DNA from: CAZADH01 sp964483805
GTDB lineage: Bacteria > Muiribacteriota > Ozemobacteria > Ozemobacterales > Ozemobacteraceae
Direction: 5' to 3'
Length of the DNA: 6,222 nucleotides
NCBI GenBank assembly: GCA_964483805.1
Contig: CAZADH010000335.1
Span: forward strand, 1 to 6,222
Part shown: positions 1 to 5,859 of the stretch, piece by piece
Position numbering within the stretch: position 1 is the first letter of the stretch
Layout: each line of letters begins with the position of its first letter
The notes under the pieces: model-generated
Told to the model about the DNA's origin: nothing
Databases searched by the model: none
Seen by the model: the letters and a program-made list of their open reading frames with translations, nothing else
Translations under genes and position numbers: made by a program

Positions 1-1
1 A

Positions 2-484
2 CGCGAGGAGCGCCTCGAATCGTGGCAGAATCGCTTCAAACAGGAGCAGGCACGGGCAAAGACACCGGCACCGGCCTACTCGGTGCGGGCGCTGCAGGCG
101 CGCGCGCCCACCGCAGCCCCGCGAACAGGGCCGGTCGACAACGAGGGCGCAACCACACGGTGGCAACTGGCCCTCTCGGTCGGTGTCGTCGTGTTGCTGC
201 TGTGGATTCTCACGCCGAACAGCGCGCCCGAGATCGACCCGAACCGCACCGGGCCAATGCTTGCCGGAGCCACAGAGGCCACCGGGCAGATCCGCCGCAT
301 CGATGCCGACGGCAATTCGATGCTCGTGGTCACCGAGCAGGGCATCGCCTGCATGCTCATCTGCACCCGCCGGGATCTCGCCGGAGTGCGCGTCGGCGAC
401 AAGGTCGAGTTCTCGGGGGTACCTTTCCGCAAATATCCTGACGGCTTGGTGTTGATGCCCTCGCGAAAAATACGTAGACTATAG
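2..484 (+). CDS. Single-pass membrane protein with small beta-rich C-terminal domain (5' partial)
   Basis: The frame is open from the left edge to the TAG at 482-484, giving at least 160 residues, so the true start is probably outside the window. A GTG at 83 could start a 133-residue version, but the frame upstream is equally gene-like (charged, Glu/Arg/Gln-rich). Visible parts: a hydrophilic Ala/Pro-rich N-terminal stretch of about 53 residues, one membrane helix (about residues 54-70, beginning WQLALSVGVVV), then about 90 residues. The end of that tail alternates beta-type segments and contains a 'VRVGDKVEFSGV' motif of the kind seen in OB-fold domains. The likely topology is a cytoplasmic N-terminus and an exported or periplasmic C-terminal domain. 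I do not recognise the family, and the OB-fold idea rests on motif feel alone. The next gene starts 43 nt downstream with no visible terminator between them. Confidence 0.7.
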   Translation, partial: REERLESWQNRFKQEQARAKTPAPAYSVRALQARAPTAAPRTGPVDNEGATTRWQLALSVGVVVLLLWILTPNSAPEIDPNRTGPMLAGATEATGQIRRIDADGNSMLVVTEQGIACMLICTRRDLAGVRVGDKVEFSGVPFRKYPDGLVLMPSRKIRRL

Positions 485-527
485 CCGTGCGGTTTGGGGT
501 GGGGCCCGATCGCCAACCATCAACCTT

Positions 528-884
528 ATGGAATCAGGAAAGATCCAAGCGATCCTCGACGGCGAAACGCCGGTCATCGGCGTCACCGGCTACTTCACCA
601 AAGAAACCGGCGATGCGTTGACCGCGGTCGCGGAGCAACACGCCCGGGATGGCCGGCTGCGGGTTGTCGTCGAGTTAACGAAGTGCGGGCTGATCAACAG
701 TCCCGGGGTTGTGGCTCTAATGAATCTCGCCATCCGGTTCAAAGACGATTACAAAGGCAGTCTCATTCTCGTGGGCGTTCATGAACCGATGACATCCGTG
801 CTGAAGATCGTGGGTGTACCGCTGGTGGTCGAGATGGCAGGAACCGTCGAGGAGGGCCTGAAGTTGGCAATGCAAGCCGGTTGA
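528..884 (+). CDS. STAS-domain protein, anti-sigma factor antagonist type
   Basis: This 118-residue protein is one complete STAS domain, the usual size for SpoIIAA/RsbV-like proteins. These proteins bind anti-sigma kinases and are switched by phosphorylation of a Ser/Thr in a D-S-S/T-G loop. The order of elements fits: a strand around residues 16-22 (VIGVTGYF), a helix around 25-41, a strand around 43-50 (RLRVVVEL), the loop at 57-60, a helix from 61, a strand around 78-84 (SLILVGV), a short helix around 88-94 and a C-terminal helix. The loop reads N57-S58-P59-G60: the usual Asp is Asn and the second Ser/Thr is Pro, though one Ser remains. No kinase (RsbW/SpoIIAB type) gene is in the window, so the partner is unknown. 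The ATG at 528 is the only in-frame start after the previous stop. No Shine-Dalgarno sequence lies at normal spacing; a G-rich stretch at 496-504 is too far upstream. Confidence 0.88.
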   Translation: MESGKIQAILDGETPVIGVTGYFTKETGDALTAVAEQHARDGRLRVVVELTKCGLINSPGVVALMNLAIRFKDDYKGSLILVGVHEPMTSVLKIVGVPLVVEMAGTVEEGLKLAMQAG

Positions 885-975
885 TTGCCGCGCCCGTTGT
901 TTTCGCGACAAAATGAAACGTCGGCAGCGCGACCGTCGTATCGTGTGTGGAAGAACCCAAATCCGAAATGAATCT

Positions 976-980
976 GGAGG
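976..980 (+). promoter_or_regulatory. Ribosome binding site of lipoprotein gene
   Basis: GGAGG lies 7 nt before the ATG at 988. It decides the start: the longer frame from ATG 913 would put about 25 very basic residues ahead of the signal peptide, lacks a comparable site, and would contain this sequence inside the gene. Confidence 0.85.
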
Positions 981-987
981 AACGACC

Positions 988-1293
988 ATGATGTTCGCCA
1001 AGAAATTCCGCAAATCGGTGTTCGCCATGTTGCTGTTGTGTCTCTCGATCTCGCTGGCCGGCTGTAATGCCGCCGACATTCAGAAGATCGTCGGGATCAT
1101 CCAGGCCGTGGCTCAGGGCGTCCAGCAGTTCGGGAATGCGCTGGGCAACGCCAATGGCGCCATCGGTTCGGGCACCGCCAATGCGAGTGGTACCGCCAAT
1201 GCGCTGGGTGCAATTGGCAACATCATCAACACGGTCGCCGGAGCGGCCAACGCAAGCACCGCGGCACGTGTTGCCAACACCGACGAAGAGTAA
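988..1293 (+). CDS. Small predicted lipoprotein with Gly/Ala/Asn repeats
   Basis: The protein has 101 residues when started at ATG 988, just after a good GGAGG (an adjacent ATG at 991 is also possible). The N-terminus is a textbook lipoprotein signal: a basic stretch (KKFRK), a hydrophobic core (MLLLCLSISL), then the lipobox L-A-G-C. The cysteine would be lipidated and become residue 1. The residue after it is Asn, not Asp, so in enterobacterial terms it would not be retained in the inner membrane. The mature part is about 75 residues: an Ile/Val/Gln-rich segment, then a low-complexity Gly/Ala/Asn stretch with a six-residue repeat (TANASG, TANALG), and an acidic tail. I recognise no family. 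It sits between the STAS gene and the sigma gene and may be a cell-surface or periplasmic partner of that regulatory set, but nothing in the sequence proves this. Confidence 0.85.
   Translation: MMFAKKFRKSVFAMLLLCLSISLAGCNAADIQKIVGIIQAVAQGVQQFGNALGNANGAIGSGTANASGTANALGAIGNIINTVAGAANASTAARVANTDEE
1138..1208 (+). repeat. Short imperfect repeats inside the lipoprotein gene
   Basis: The 12-mer ACCGCCAATGCG occurs at 1174-1185 and 1192-1203, an 18-nt (six-codon) period. The 8-mer GCGCTGGG occurs at 1138-1145 and 1201-1208. A related AACGCCAATGGC lies at 1147-1158. At protein level this gives an alternation of NALG, GAIG, TANASG and TANALG units. The period is a multiple of three, so copy-number change would keep the reading frame. 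Confidence 0.75.
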
Positions 1294-1305
1294 GGTCGAC
1301 TTCCC

Positions 1306-1342
1306 GCGCCACCGGTGCCCCGTGGTTGGGGCGCCGGAGCGC
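1306..1342 (+). promoter_or_regulatory. Hairpin 1 in the lipoprotein-sigma gap
   Basis: Bases 1312-1321 pair with 1328-1337 to give a 10-bp stem (nine Watson-Crick pairs and one G-U) with a six-base loop (GTGGTT). An outer stem (1306-1308 with 1340-1342, plus 1310 with 1339, around a bulge and a mismatch) can extend it. It begins 13-19 nt after the lipoprotein stop codon. No T-run follows, so it is not a standard intrinsic terminator. It could be a transcript-stabilising or attenuating structure, or one half of a switch with the next hairpin. Confidence 0.6.
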
Positions 1343-1362
1343 ACGATGAGAAAGGCGCCCCA
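1327..1362 (+). promoter_or_regulatory. Hairpin 2, would cover the sigma-factor start
   Basis: Bases 1327-1335 are perfectly complementary to 1354-1362 (9 bp, almost all G-C) around an 18-nt loop. The 3' arm contains the GG of the sigma gene's ribosome binding site (AAAGG, 1351-1355) and the A of its ATG, so this fold should block initiation. It shares the arm 1328-1335 with hairpin 1, so the two cannot form together. Whether the pair acts as a switch is inference. Confidence 0.45.
1351..1355 (+). promoter_or_regulatory. Ribosome binding site of sigma-factor gene
   Basis: AAAGG lies 6 nt before the ATG at 1362 and forms part of a longer purine run, GAGAAAGG (1348-1355). Its last two bases fall in the 3' arm of hairpin 2. 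Confidence 0.55.
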
Positions 1363-1970
1363 TGGCTGACACCGCAGCCCATCCGACGAGTCGCCCAACC
1401 GCCGTTCACCCGCCCGTCGGGGGTCCTTTGCCCGACAACGCCAGTGACCGCGACTTGGTGCAAGCGACCCGTCAGGGCAACCGTGAGGCAGCAGGGCGTC
1501 TGGTCGACCGGTATCTCTCGGCCCTGGTCTGTTTTGCGCGCTATTTGCGGGTTCCCGAGCCGATGGTCGACGATGTCGTGCAAGAGACGTTCGCCAAGGC
1601 GTTCACCTCGCTCGACCAATGGGATCCCAACCGCTCGTTGTCGAACTGGCTGATGACCATTGCGCGCAATCTGTATTACGACATTGGCCGCAAGCACGTG
1701 CGGGAACAGAAGCACGTGGCCTTCGAACTGCCGGAGTCGGTGCCTGGGGTCGCGGACCAGGCCATCGCGCGGGTCACCCTCGACGAGGCGCTTTCACGAC
1801 TGTCTGACGATGGTCGCTTGATGCTGGAACTGCGTGTCTTTCTCGATCTGCCGTTTTCTGAGATCGCCCAGATTCTCGATGAGAACGAGACCACATTGCG
1901 TGTTCGCTTTCATCGCGTGCTGCAAGAGTTGCGTCGCTGCGAGGCGCGGGAGGTAGCCCATGGGGCGTGA
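1362..1970 (+). CDS. ECF-type RNA polymerase sigma factor (sigma-70 family)
   Basis: This 202-residue protein has the two-domain layout of extracytoplasmic-function sigma factors, which direct RNA polymerase to a dedicated promoter set. A Pro/His-rich N-terminal extension of about 28 residues precedes region 2 (about 29-113). Region 2 includes the core-binding and -10 segment VDDVVQETFAKAF (69-81) and the NWLMTIARNLYYD helix (95-107). A short linker follows (about 114-138). Region 4 (about 139-192) carries a helix-turn-helix, FSEIAQILDENETTLRVR (165-182), where the more usual 'T-V-K-S-R' recognition-helix start is T-L-R-V-R. The stop overlaps the anti-sigma gene by 11 nt, the classic sigma/anti-sigma arrangement. 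Start choice: ATG 1362 has a modest AAAGG, and no other in-frame start precedes region 2 closely. The target promoters are unknown; the genes behind it are obvious candidates. Confidence 0.93.
   Translation: MADTAAHPTSRPTAVHPPVGGPLPDNASDRDLVQATRQGNREAAGRLVDRYLSALVCFARYLRVPEPMVDDVVQETFAKAFTSLDQWDPNRSLSNWLMTIARNLYYDIGRKHVREQKHVAFELPESVPGVADQAIARVTLDEALSRLSDDGRLMLELRVFLDLPFSEIAQILDENETTLRVRFHRVLQELRRCEAREVAHGA
1948..1953 (+). promoter_or_regulatory. Ribosome binding site of anti-sigma gene
   Basis: GGGAGG lies inside the end of the sigma gene, 6 nt before the ATG at 1960. It supports an independent or re-initiating start that overlaps the sigma stop. Confidence 0.75.
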
Positions 1971-2547
1971 ATGCGAGAGCCTCCTCGAATCATTAACCAA
2001 ACGGGGCTCGGCCGGTCCTGAGTTGGCTGCGCATCTGGCGGGGTGTCCCAATTGCCAGTCCGTGCGCGCCACGCTCGAAAGCCTGCGAGCGCGGGGGTCG
2101 GTGGTGGCACCGGCGTCGTTGGTCCCGTTGAAGACCAAAATCATGGCGCGTCTGGCCACGGCGGCGCCAACTGCGACCACGAGTACCACAGCGACGAGTT
2201 CTCTGGGCCCGGTCGCGAGCGGGATGACTCCTTGGCTGATGGCCATTCCGGTGGCGGTCGCGCTGGCGGGCACTCTTTATCTGAGCCGCCCGGTGGTTCC
2301 GGCGACGTCGGCGCGTCCGGTGCCGACGACAGCAGTCGCCAATCCGGTTGCCGGCAGCGGTTCGACCGCAGTGACGACGCAGACCACTGTAAATACAGGA
2401 AATGCACAAAACACCCCGGTCGAGATGAGTTCCGAACGCACGGGTGTCCGGGTTACGACACCGCCGGCGCGGGCCAGCGAAACCCGGGTGTTGCCCAACG
2501 ACGATGATGCGCCGGGGCCGGCGGGAACCCGCACCGGACCGCCCTGA
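1960..2547 (+). CDS. Membrane anti-sigma factor with zinc-finger (zf-HC2-like) N-terminus
   Basis: This is a 195-residue protein. Residues 5-32 hold Cys5 and the pattern H25-x3-C29-x2-C32, the zinc-binding signature of ZAS-type anti-sigma domains that clamp an ECF sigma factor in the cytoplasm. A membrane helix follows at about 91-108 (PWLMAIPVAVALAGTLYL), preceded by a Thr/Ala/Ser linker. The periplasmic part (about 109-195) is low-complexity, rich in Pro, Thr, Ala, Val and Ser, with no sensor domain I recognise. The family works by binding its cognate sigma factor and releasing it on an envelope signal, often by proteolysis. The 11-nt overlap with the sigma gene strongly supports the pairing. 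The zinc region is compact and the helix is further from it than usual, so the classification rests on the HxxxCxxC pattern, context and topology. Confidence 0.83.
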   Translation: MGRECESLLESLTKRGSAGPELAAHLAGCPNCQSVRATLESLRARGSVVAPASLVPLKTKIMARLATAAPTATTSTTATSSLGPVASGMTPWLMAIPVAVALAGTLYLSRPVVPATSARPVPTTAVANPVAGSGSTAVTTQTTVNTGNAQNTPVEMSSERTGVRVTTPPARASETRVLPNDDDAPGPAGTRTGPP

Positions 2548-4598
2548 TGCTGTCGATCGGTCGGCCCATGTCGGATCAGCCGCGGCCCCGCCGCGGCTTG
2601 ATCCTTTATCTGGTGTTGTTTGTTTTGATGGTCCTGTCGATCTTCACGCTGGCCTACCATCAGGCGGCGCGCCAGGGGCGGCAGTTCGCGTTTCGCCTCG
2701 AACAGAGCGATGTGGCGCGGCAACTGGCCGAGGCCACGATGGAGACGGCCGAGCGGTATCTCGACCGCGAGAGCGCCAATCCCGACAGCGCGATCGGACA
2801 ATGGCTCATGGCGCACGACGGCACCGCCAAGGCGATTCCGGTTGGCCTGGTCACCCGCGAAGCCGCCACCATGGTGCGCGCCGACATGACGCCGGTGATC
2901 GGTTGTCAGGCGCGGGTGATCGATTTTCGCAACACCGACAGCAAGAACAACAAGTATTACGGCCAGGAGGGGGTCGGCACCATCGAGATTCGTGCCACCT
3001 CGGTCTTGCAAAGCAAGAATACCGGCGCGCAGATCGGGTCGTGTGAGTTCATCCGGCATCATGATTTCAAGGTTGCTTCTATTGTCTCAAAAGCGAGCAA
3101 CACGACGACCCGCAATCAATATGCGGCGAACTGGACCTCCGATTACGCGCTTTTCGTGCGCAATGGACTGCGCGAGTTTCATGATAGTGCTGGGTATTCC
3201 GTAAATAATTACGATGCCCGCCTGCAGATCGATCAACGCGGGCTCAACACGAACCAGATGGGCAAGATACATTTTGGTGACGCTGCGGGAAACGGATCCG
3301 ATCGCGTTGTGTTTGGCAATATCAACCAGAAGTTTGCCGGCCTGATTCCGGCCATGCCGCTGACCACCGTGAAAACGCTGAACACGTCGCAGGTTTTTCA
3401 ACTGCTGCCTTCGCTGAAACAACGGATCGAGTCGCAAACGGGCGGTGGTTCCAGCATTTCGGCCGAGGAAGCCCTGAAGGGCCTGGAGGGTCTGTTTCAG
3501 GCGACCAACGTGCAGATCGACAAGTCCGACACGTATACCGGCGATCTGCAGAAGCCGGCGGGTGCGGTCTTGAAGTGGTTGCTCGAGAACGCGGGAACAC
3601 CGTATGAGAAGAACCCGAATCCCGTGATCGATCTGCTCACGAGCGACCCGGCTTTTGCCGCCAATCCCGCCAACGCCGACGCCATCTTCGAGGGCGCCAT
3701 CCGCCAGCGGTTCATGTATCTGGGCGTGTTCAGTCTCGATGCCTCGAAACTCGAAAACGCCGACGAACAGATCCGCCGTGAAATGGGGCTCGACAACATC
3801 AAGAACCTGCCGGCATTGTCAACACAACCGCAATACGAAGGCACGCTCGACGAAGACACGCGCAAGCTGCTGACCGATTTCTACAACAACGCCAAGAACT
3901 TCGACAGCGCGACCGAACGGGTGCTGTCGCGCTTCGACAGTGATTTTCTCTTCAAGGGCGGGCAGGCGCTCACGGCGCGGCTGACGCCGCCGGCGTTTCC
4001 GGAAGGCCGTTTCTTCAACAAGAGCGGCGATGCCATTCAGGCCACAACCACCGGTAAGAACGGCCTGGGTGCCTTCGCGCACGTCAATCTGTGGGCCCGG
4101 CGTTTTTTCGAGCAGCGGGAACTGGAAGACGCCGGGATTCTCGACCGCGCCCGCGGCAAACTGAACCTGCGCGGGGTGGTGTGGGTCGCCGAGTCGGTCG
4201 ACCTTTGCCAACCCGGCCAGGTCGTCCAGATCAGCGGACAGGGCGTCATCATCGCCAAGTCATTCAAGATTCAGGGTCAGCTCAAGAAGGCCACGCCGAA
4301 CGACATCTGTATTCTCGTTACCAAGGCTGGCAACATCGAGGTCAGCGGCGACGGCCCGATCGAGGCCTCGCTCGTTGCCCTGGGCAATCCCAATCAGGGC
4401 GGCAAGATCACGGTGTCGGGCACGCTCAACGTGCTGGGCAACGTGGTGGTCGAGTGGCTCGATTGCGAAGGGACCCTCCCCAAGAACCGCCCGCATGTCG
4501 TAAAATATGATCCGATTTTCAAGGGCGATCGAGACATTTACCAGATCAACATCTCACCCACCATCAACTTTCAGAGGATGACCGAGTGCGACACGTAG
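2547..4598 (+). CDS. Large PilX/GspK-like pilus or secretion assembly protein
   Basis: This 683-residue protein starts with a short basic leader ending in R-R-G (residues 15-17), followed directly by a hydrophobic helix (about 18-38, LILYLVLFVLMVL) and an amphipathic helix rich in Ala and Glu. This is a prepilin-like N-terminus, but position +5 after the Gly is Tyr-Leu rather than Glu, as in GspK and PilX-type minor pilins that lack Glu5. The body is very long for that family. A middle part (about 170-530) is unfamiliar. A C-terminal part (about 537-636) is made of short Gly-punctuated beta segments (GVVWVAESVDL, GQGVIIAKSFKIQG, GNIEVSG, GKITVSG), like a small beta-helix or polymer-forming domain. 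The ATG at 2547 overlaps the anti-sigma stop by 1 nt and has no clear ribosome binding site. ATG 2568 would shorten the leader to 10 residues. The likely location is the inner membrane with a periplasmic body, as a minor component of a type IV pilus or type II secretion-like fibre. Confidence 0.8.
   Translation: MLSIGRPMSDQPRPRRGLILYLVLFVLMVLSIFTLAYHQAARQGRQFAFRLEQSDVARQLAEATMETAERYLDRESANPDSAIGQWLMAHDGTAKAIPVGLVTREAATMVRADMTPVIGCQARVIDFRNTDSKNNKYYGQEGVGTIEIRATSVLQSKNTGAQIGSCEFIRHHDFKVASIVSKASNTTTRNQYAANWTSDYALFVRNGLREFHDSAGYSVNNYDARLQIDQRGLNTNQMGKIHFGDAAGNGSDRVVFGNINQKFAGLIPAMPLTTVKTLNTSQVFQLLPSLKQRIESQTGGGSSISAEEALKGLEGLFQATNVQIDKSDTYTGDLQKPAGAVLKWLLENAGTPYEKNPNPVIDLLTSDPAFAANPANADAIFEGAIRQRFMYLGVFSLDASKLENADEQIRREMGLDNIKNLPALSTQPQYEGTLDEDTRKLLTDFYNNAKNFDSATERVLSRFDSDFLFKGGQALTARLTPPAFPEGRFFNKSGDAIQATTTGKNGLGAFAHVNLWARRFFEQRELEDAGILDRARGKLNLRGVVWVAESVDLCQPGQVVQISGQGVIIAKSFKIQGQLKKATPNDICILVTKAGNIEVSGDGPIEASLVALGNPNQGGKITVSGTLNVLGNVVVEWLDCEGTLPKNRPHVVKYDPIFKGDRDIYQINISPTINFQRMTECDT
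4573..4578 (+). promoter_or_regulatory. Ribosome binding site deciding a GTG start
   Basis: AGAGGA lies inside the end of the PilX-like gene, 7 nt before the GTG at 4586. It favours that GTG over the in-frame GTG at 4598 and over the out-of-frame ATG at 4578. Confidence 0.7.
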
Positions 4599-5050
4599 TG
4601 CGGCGCGGAACCACGCTGGTCGAGTTGATGATTGCCATGTTCGTGCTCGGGTTGGCGGTGCTCGCCACCTACTGGACGATCTCGTCGTCGAACAAGGGCG
4701 CCATGGATTCCTATATGGAGTCGTTGGCGCAGTCGTTGGTGCGCGAACCGATCGAGGTGTTTCGCGGGTTCGGTTACGAGTTCATGGCCAATTACGCGGC
4801 CCACCCCCTGCCCCGCTATCCTGTGGGTGAGGCGCCGATCGCCGATCTGCGCGGCGGCGGCCCGCAGCAGTGGCCAGTCGACGCCTTGCTGTTCAAGCGC
4901 CGCATTTCCCTGACCCATGTCGAGGAGTCGGGAATCAAGGCGATTCGCGTGCGGGTCTCGGTGTCGCCGGCCGGGGCCAACCATGTCATGACCTGGTTGA
5001 GTCGCAATGAAGTGGTCGCCGAGACGCTGATCGTGGAGCGCATCCAATGA
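4586..5050 (+). CDS. Prepilin-type pseudopilin, short leader, Glu5 present (PilV/GspI-like)
   Basis: This 154-residue protein has a complete prepilin signal. The eight-residue basic leader (MRHVVRRG) ends in Gly and is followed by TTLVELMIAMFVLG, with Glu at mature position +5 and a hydrophobic helix of about 22 residues. Prepilin peptidase (PilD/GspO type) should cut after Gly8 and methylate the new N-terminus. The mature protein of about 146 residues has a helical stalk followed by a small Arg/Val-rich domain, in the size range of minor pseudopilins such as GspI or PilV. Assignment to one of these is only by size and gene order. The start is GTG, overlapping the previous stop by 13 nt, with AGAGGA at good spacing. 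The stop overlaps the next gene by 4 nt (ATGA). It should act at the inner membrane as a building block or tip part of a pilus-like fibre. Confidence 0.88.
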   Translation: MRHVVRRGTTLVELMIAMFVLGLAVLATYWTISSSNKGAMDSYMESLAQSLVREPIEVFRGFGYEFMANYAAHPLPRYPVGEAPIADLRGGGPQQWPVDALLFKRRISLTHVEESGIKAIRVRVSVSPAGANHVMTWLSRNEVVAETLIVERIQ

Positions 5051-5859
5051 CCAGGTCGTTGGCCACACATCGTCAGGCTGGCGCCGACCGCCACGGCTTC
5101 ACCCTGATCGAGATCATGGTCGTCATCATTCTGTTGGCGATGATCATGGGTCCGTTGTGGCGGATCTTCTCGGCGGGCACCCAGTCGTCGATGCGTGGCA
5201 TCCTGCAAGTCGAGACGGTGCGTGAAGGCCGGCAGATCCTACGCCAGGTCCACGACGATCTGAAATCGGCGTGCCTCGAGTTCACCGGCGAAGGCATGGA
5301 CCTCGATTTCAACAATGTGCTCAAACGCAGTGGTGGCGCGCCGCTGGGCACATTCAAACTGTTTTCGTTCCCGAGCCACGGCGAAGTACTCAACGGGTCA
5401 GTGCCGCAAACCACGACCGGCAAGGCGTTCCGACGCGCCAGCGAGGTGACCTACACCATCGAGACCGGCCAGGGCACCCAGCACCCGTTGTTGCGACTGA
5501 TTCGCAAGGAGCGGTTCAACCCCGACCATCCGTTGGCGAGTCAGTTTCCGAGCGGTGAGTATTCCAAGGTGATGAGCGAACGGGTGAACTACTTCTCGAT
5601 CGACCCTTGCACCGAACGGGTCGGCGGACGCACGCTCAACTATTATTGGGTCACGCTGCAACTCGTCGACTCGACGCGGCCCGACATGCTGGCCGGAACC
5701 GAGGCGGGCACGCGACTCGACGCGCCACCGGCCAAGGCGCTCATTGCCGACTTCTTCGATGTGGCCTACCCTGAGTATTTCTGCGGCATGGACAACCGCC
5801 GCGGGTTCAACCCGAACTGGCACACCGGCATCGTCGGCCCTGGTGGGGCGGCACCATGA
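5047..5859 (+). CDS. Prepilin-type pseudopilin (GspJ/PilW-like)
   Basis: This 270-residue protein has a 17-residue leader ending in H-G, cut before F-T-L-I-E. The 'HGFTLIEIMVVIILLAMIM' segment is the canonical N-methylation motif with Glu at +5. The helix spans about residues 18-40, followed by an amphipathic stalk that includes EGRQILRQVHDDLK. The rest (about 75-270) is a larger globular domain with three Cys (76, 188, 246). At about 253 mature residues it is longer than typical GspI or GspH and fits the larger GspJ/PilW class by size, helped by its position after a smaller pseudopilin. GGAG at 5035-5038 and the ATGA overlap with the previous stop indicate coupled translation. Together with the PilX/GspK-like gene it makes a three-gene minor-pilin set, as found at the tip of type II secretion and type IV pilus fibres. 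No major pilin, ATPase or secretin gene is in the window. Confidence 0.88.
   Translation: MTRSLATHRQAGADRHGFTLIEIMVVIILLAMIMGPLWRIFSAGTQSSMRGILQVETVREGRQILRQVHDDLKSACLEFTGEGMDLDFNNVLKRSGGAPLGTFKLFSFPSHGEVLNGSVPQTTTGKAFRRASEVTYTIETGQGTQHPLLRLIRKERFNPDHPLASQFPSGEYSKVMSERVNYFSIDPCTERVGGRTLNYYWVTLQLVDSTRPDMLAGTEAGTRLDAPPAKALIADFFDVAYPEYFCGMDNRRGFNPNWHTGIVGPGGAAP

Noticed and set aside
76..516. 146-residue minus-strand frame over the first gene
   Set aside because: It is antisense to a frame with a clear membrane helix, has no recognisable domain, and is a usual by-product of GC-rich coding DNA.
914..944. ECF-like promoter (GAAAC then CGTC) upstream of the lipoprotein
   Set aside because: The two elements are only 14 nt apart and the match is partial. 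Similar matches arise by chance in GC-rich DNA, and no second copy was found upstream of the sigma gene.
913..987. Longer start for the lipoprotein (ATG 913)
   Set aside because: It would add 25 basic residues before a canonical lipoprotein signal, and the good GGAGG lies at the ATG 988 start.
1306..1342. Intrinsic terminator after the lipoprotein gene
   Set aside because: The hairpin is strong but no T-run follows, so it is listed as a regulatory hairpin instead.
763..1398. 211-residue minus-strand frame across STAS gene, lipoprotein and sigma start
   Set aside because: It runs antisense to three well-supported genes and has no domain or start signal of its own.
2277..3062. 261-residue minus-strand frame over anti-sigma and PilX-like genes
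   Set aside because: His/Arg/Gly-rich composition typical of a shadow frame. The plus strand has a zinc motif, membrane helices and coupling.
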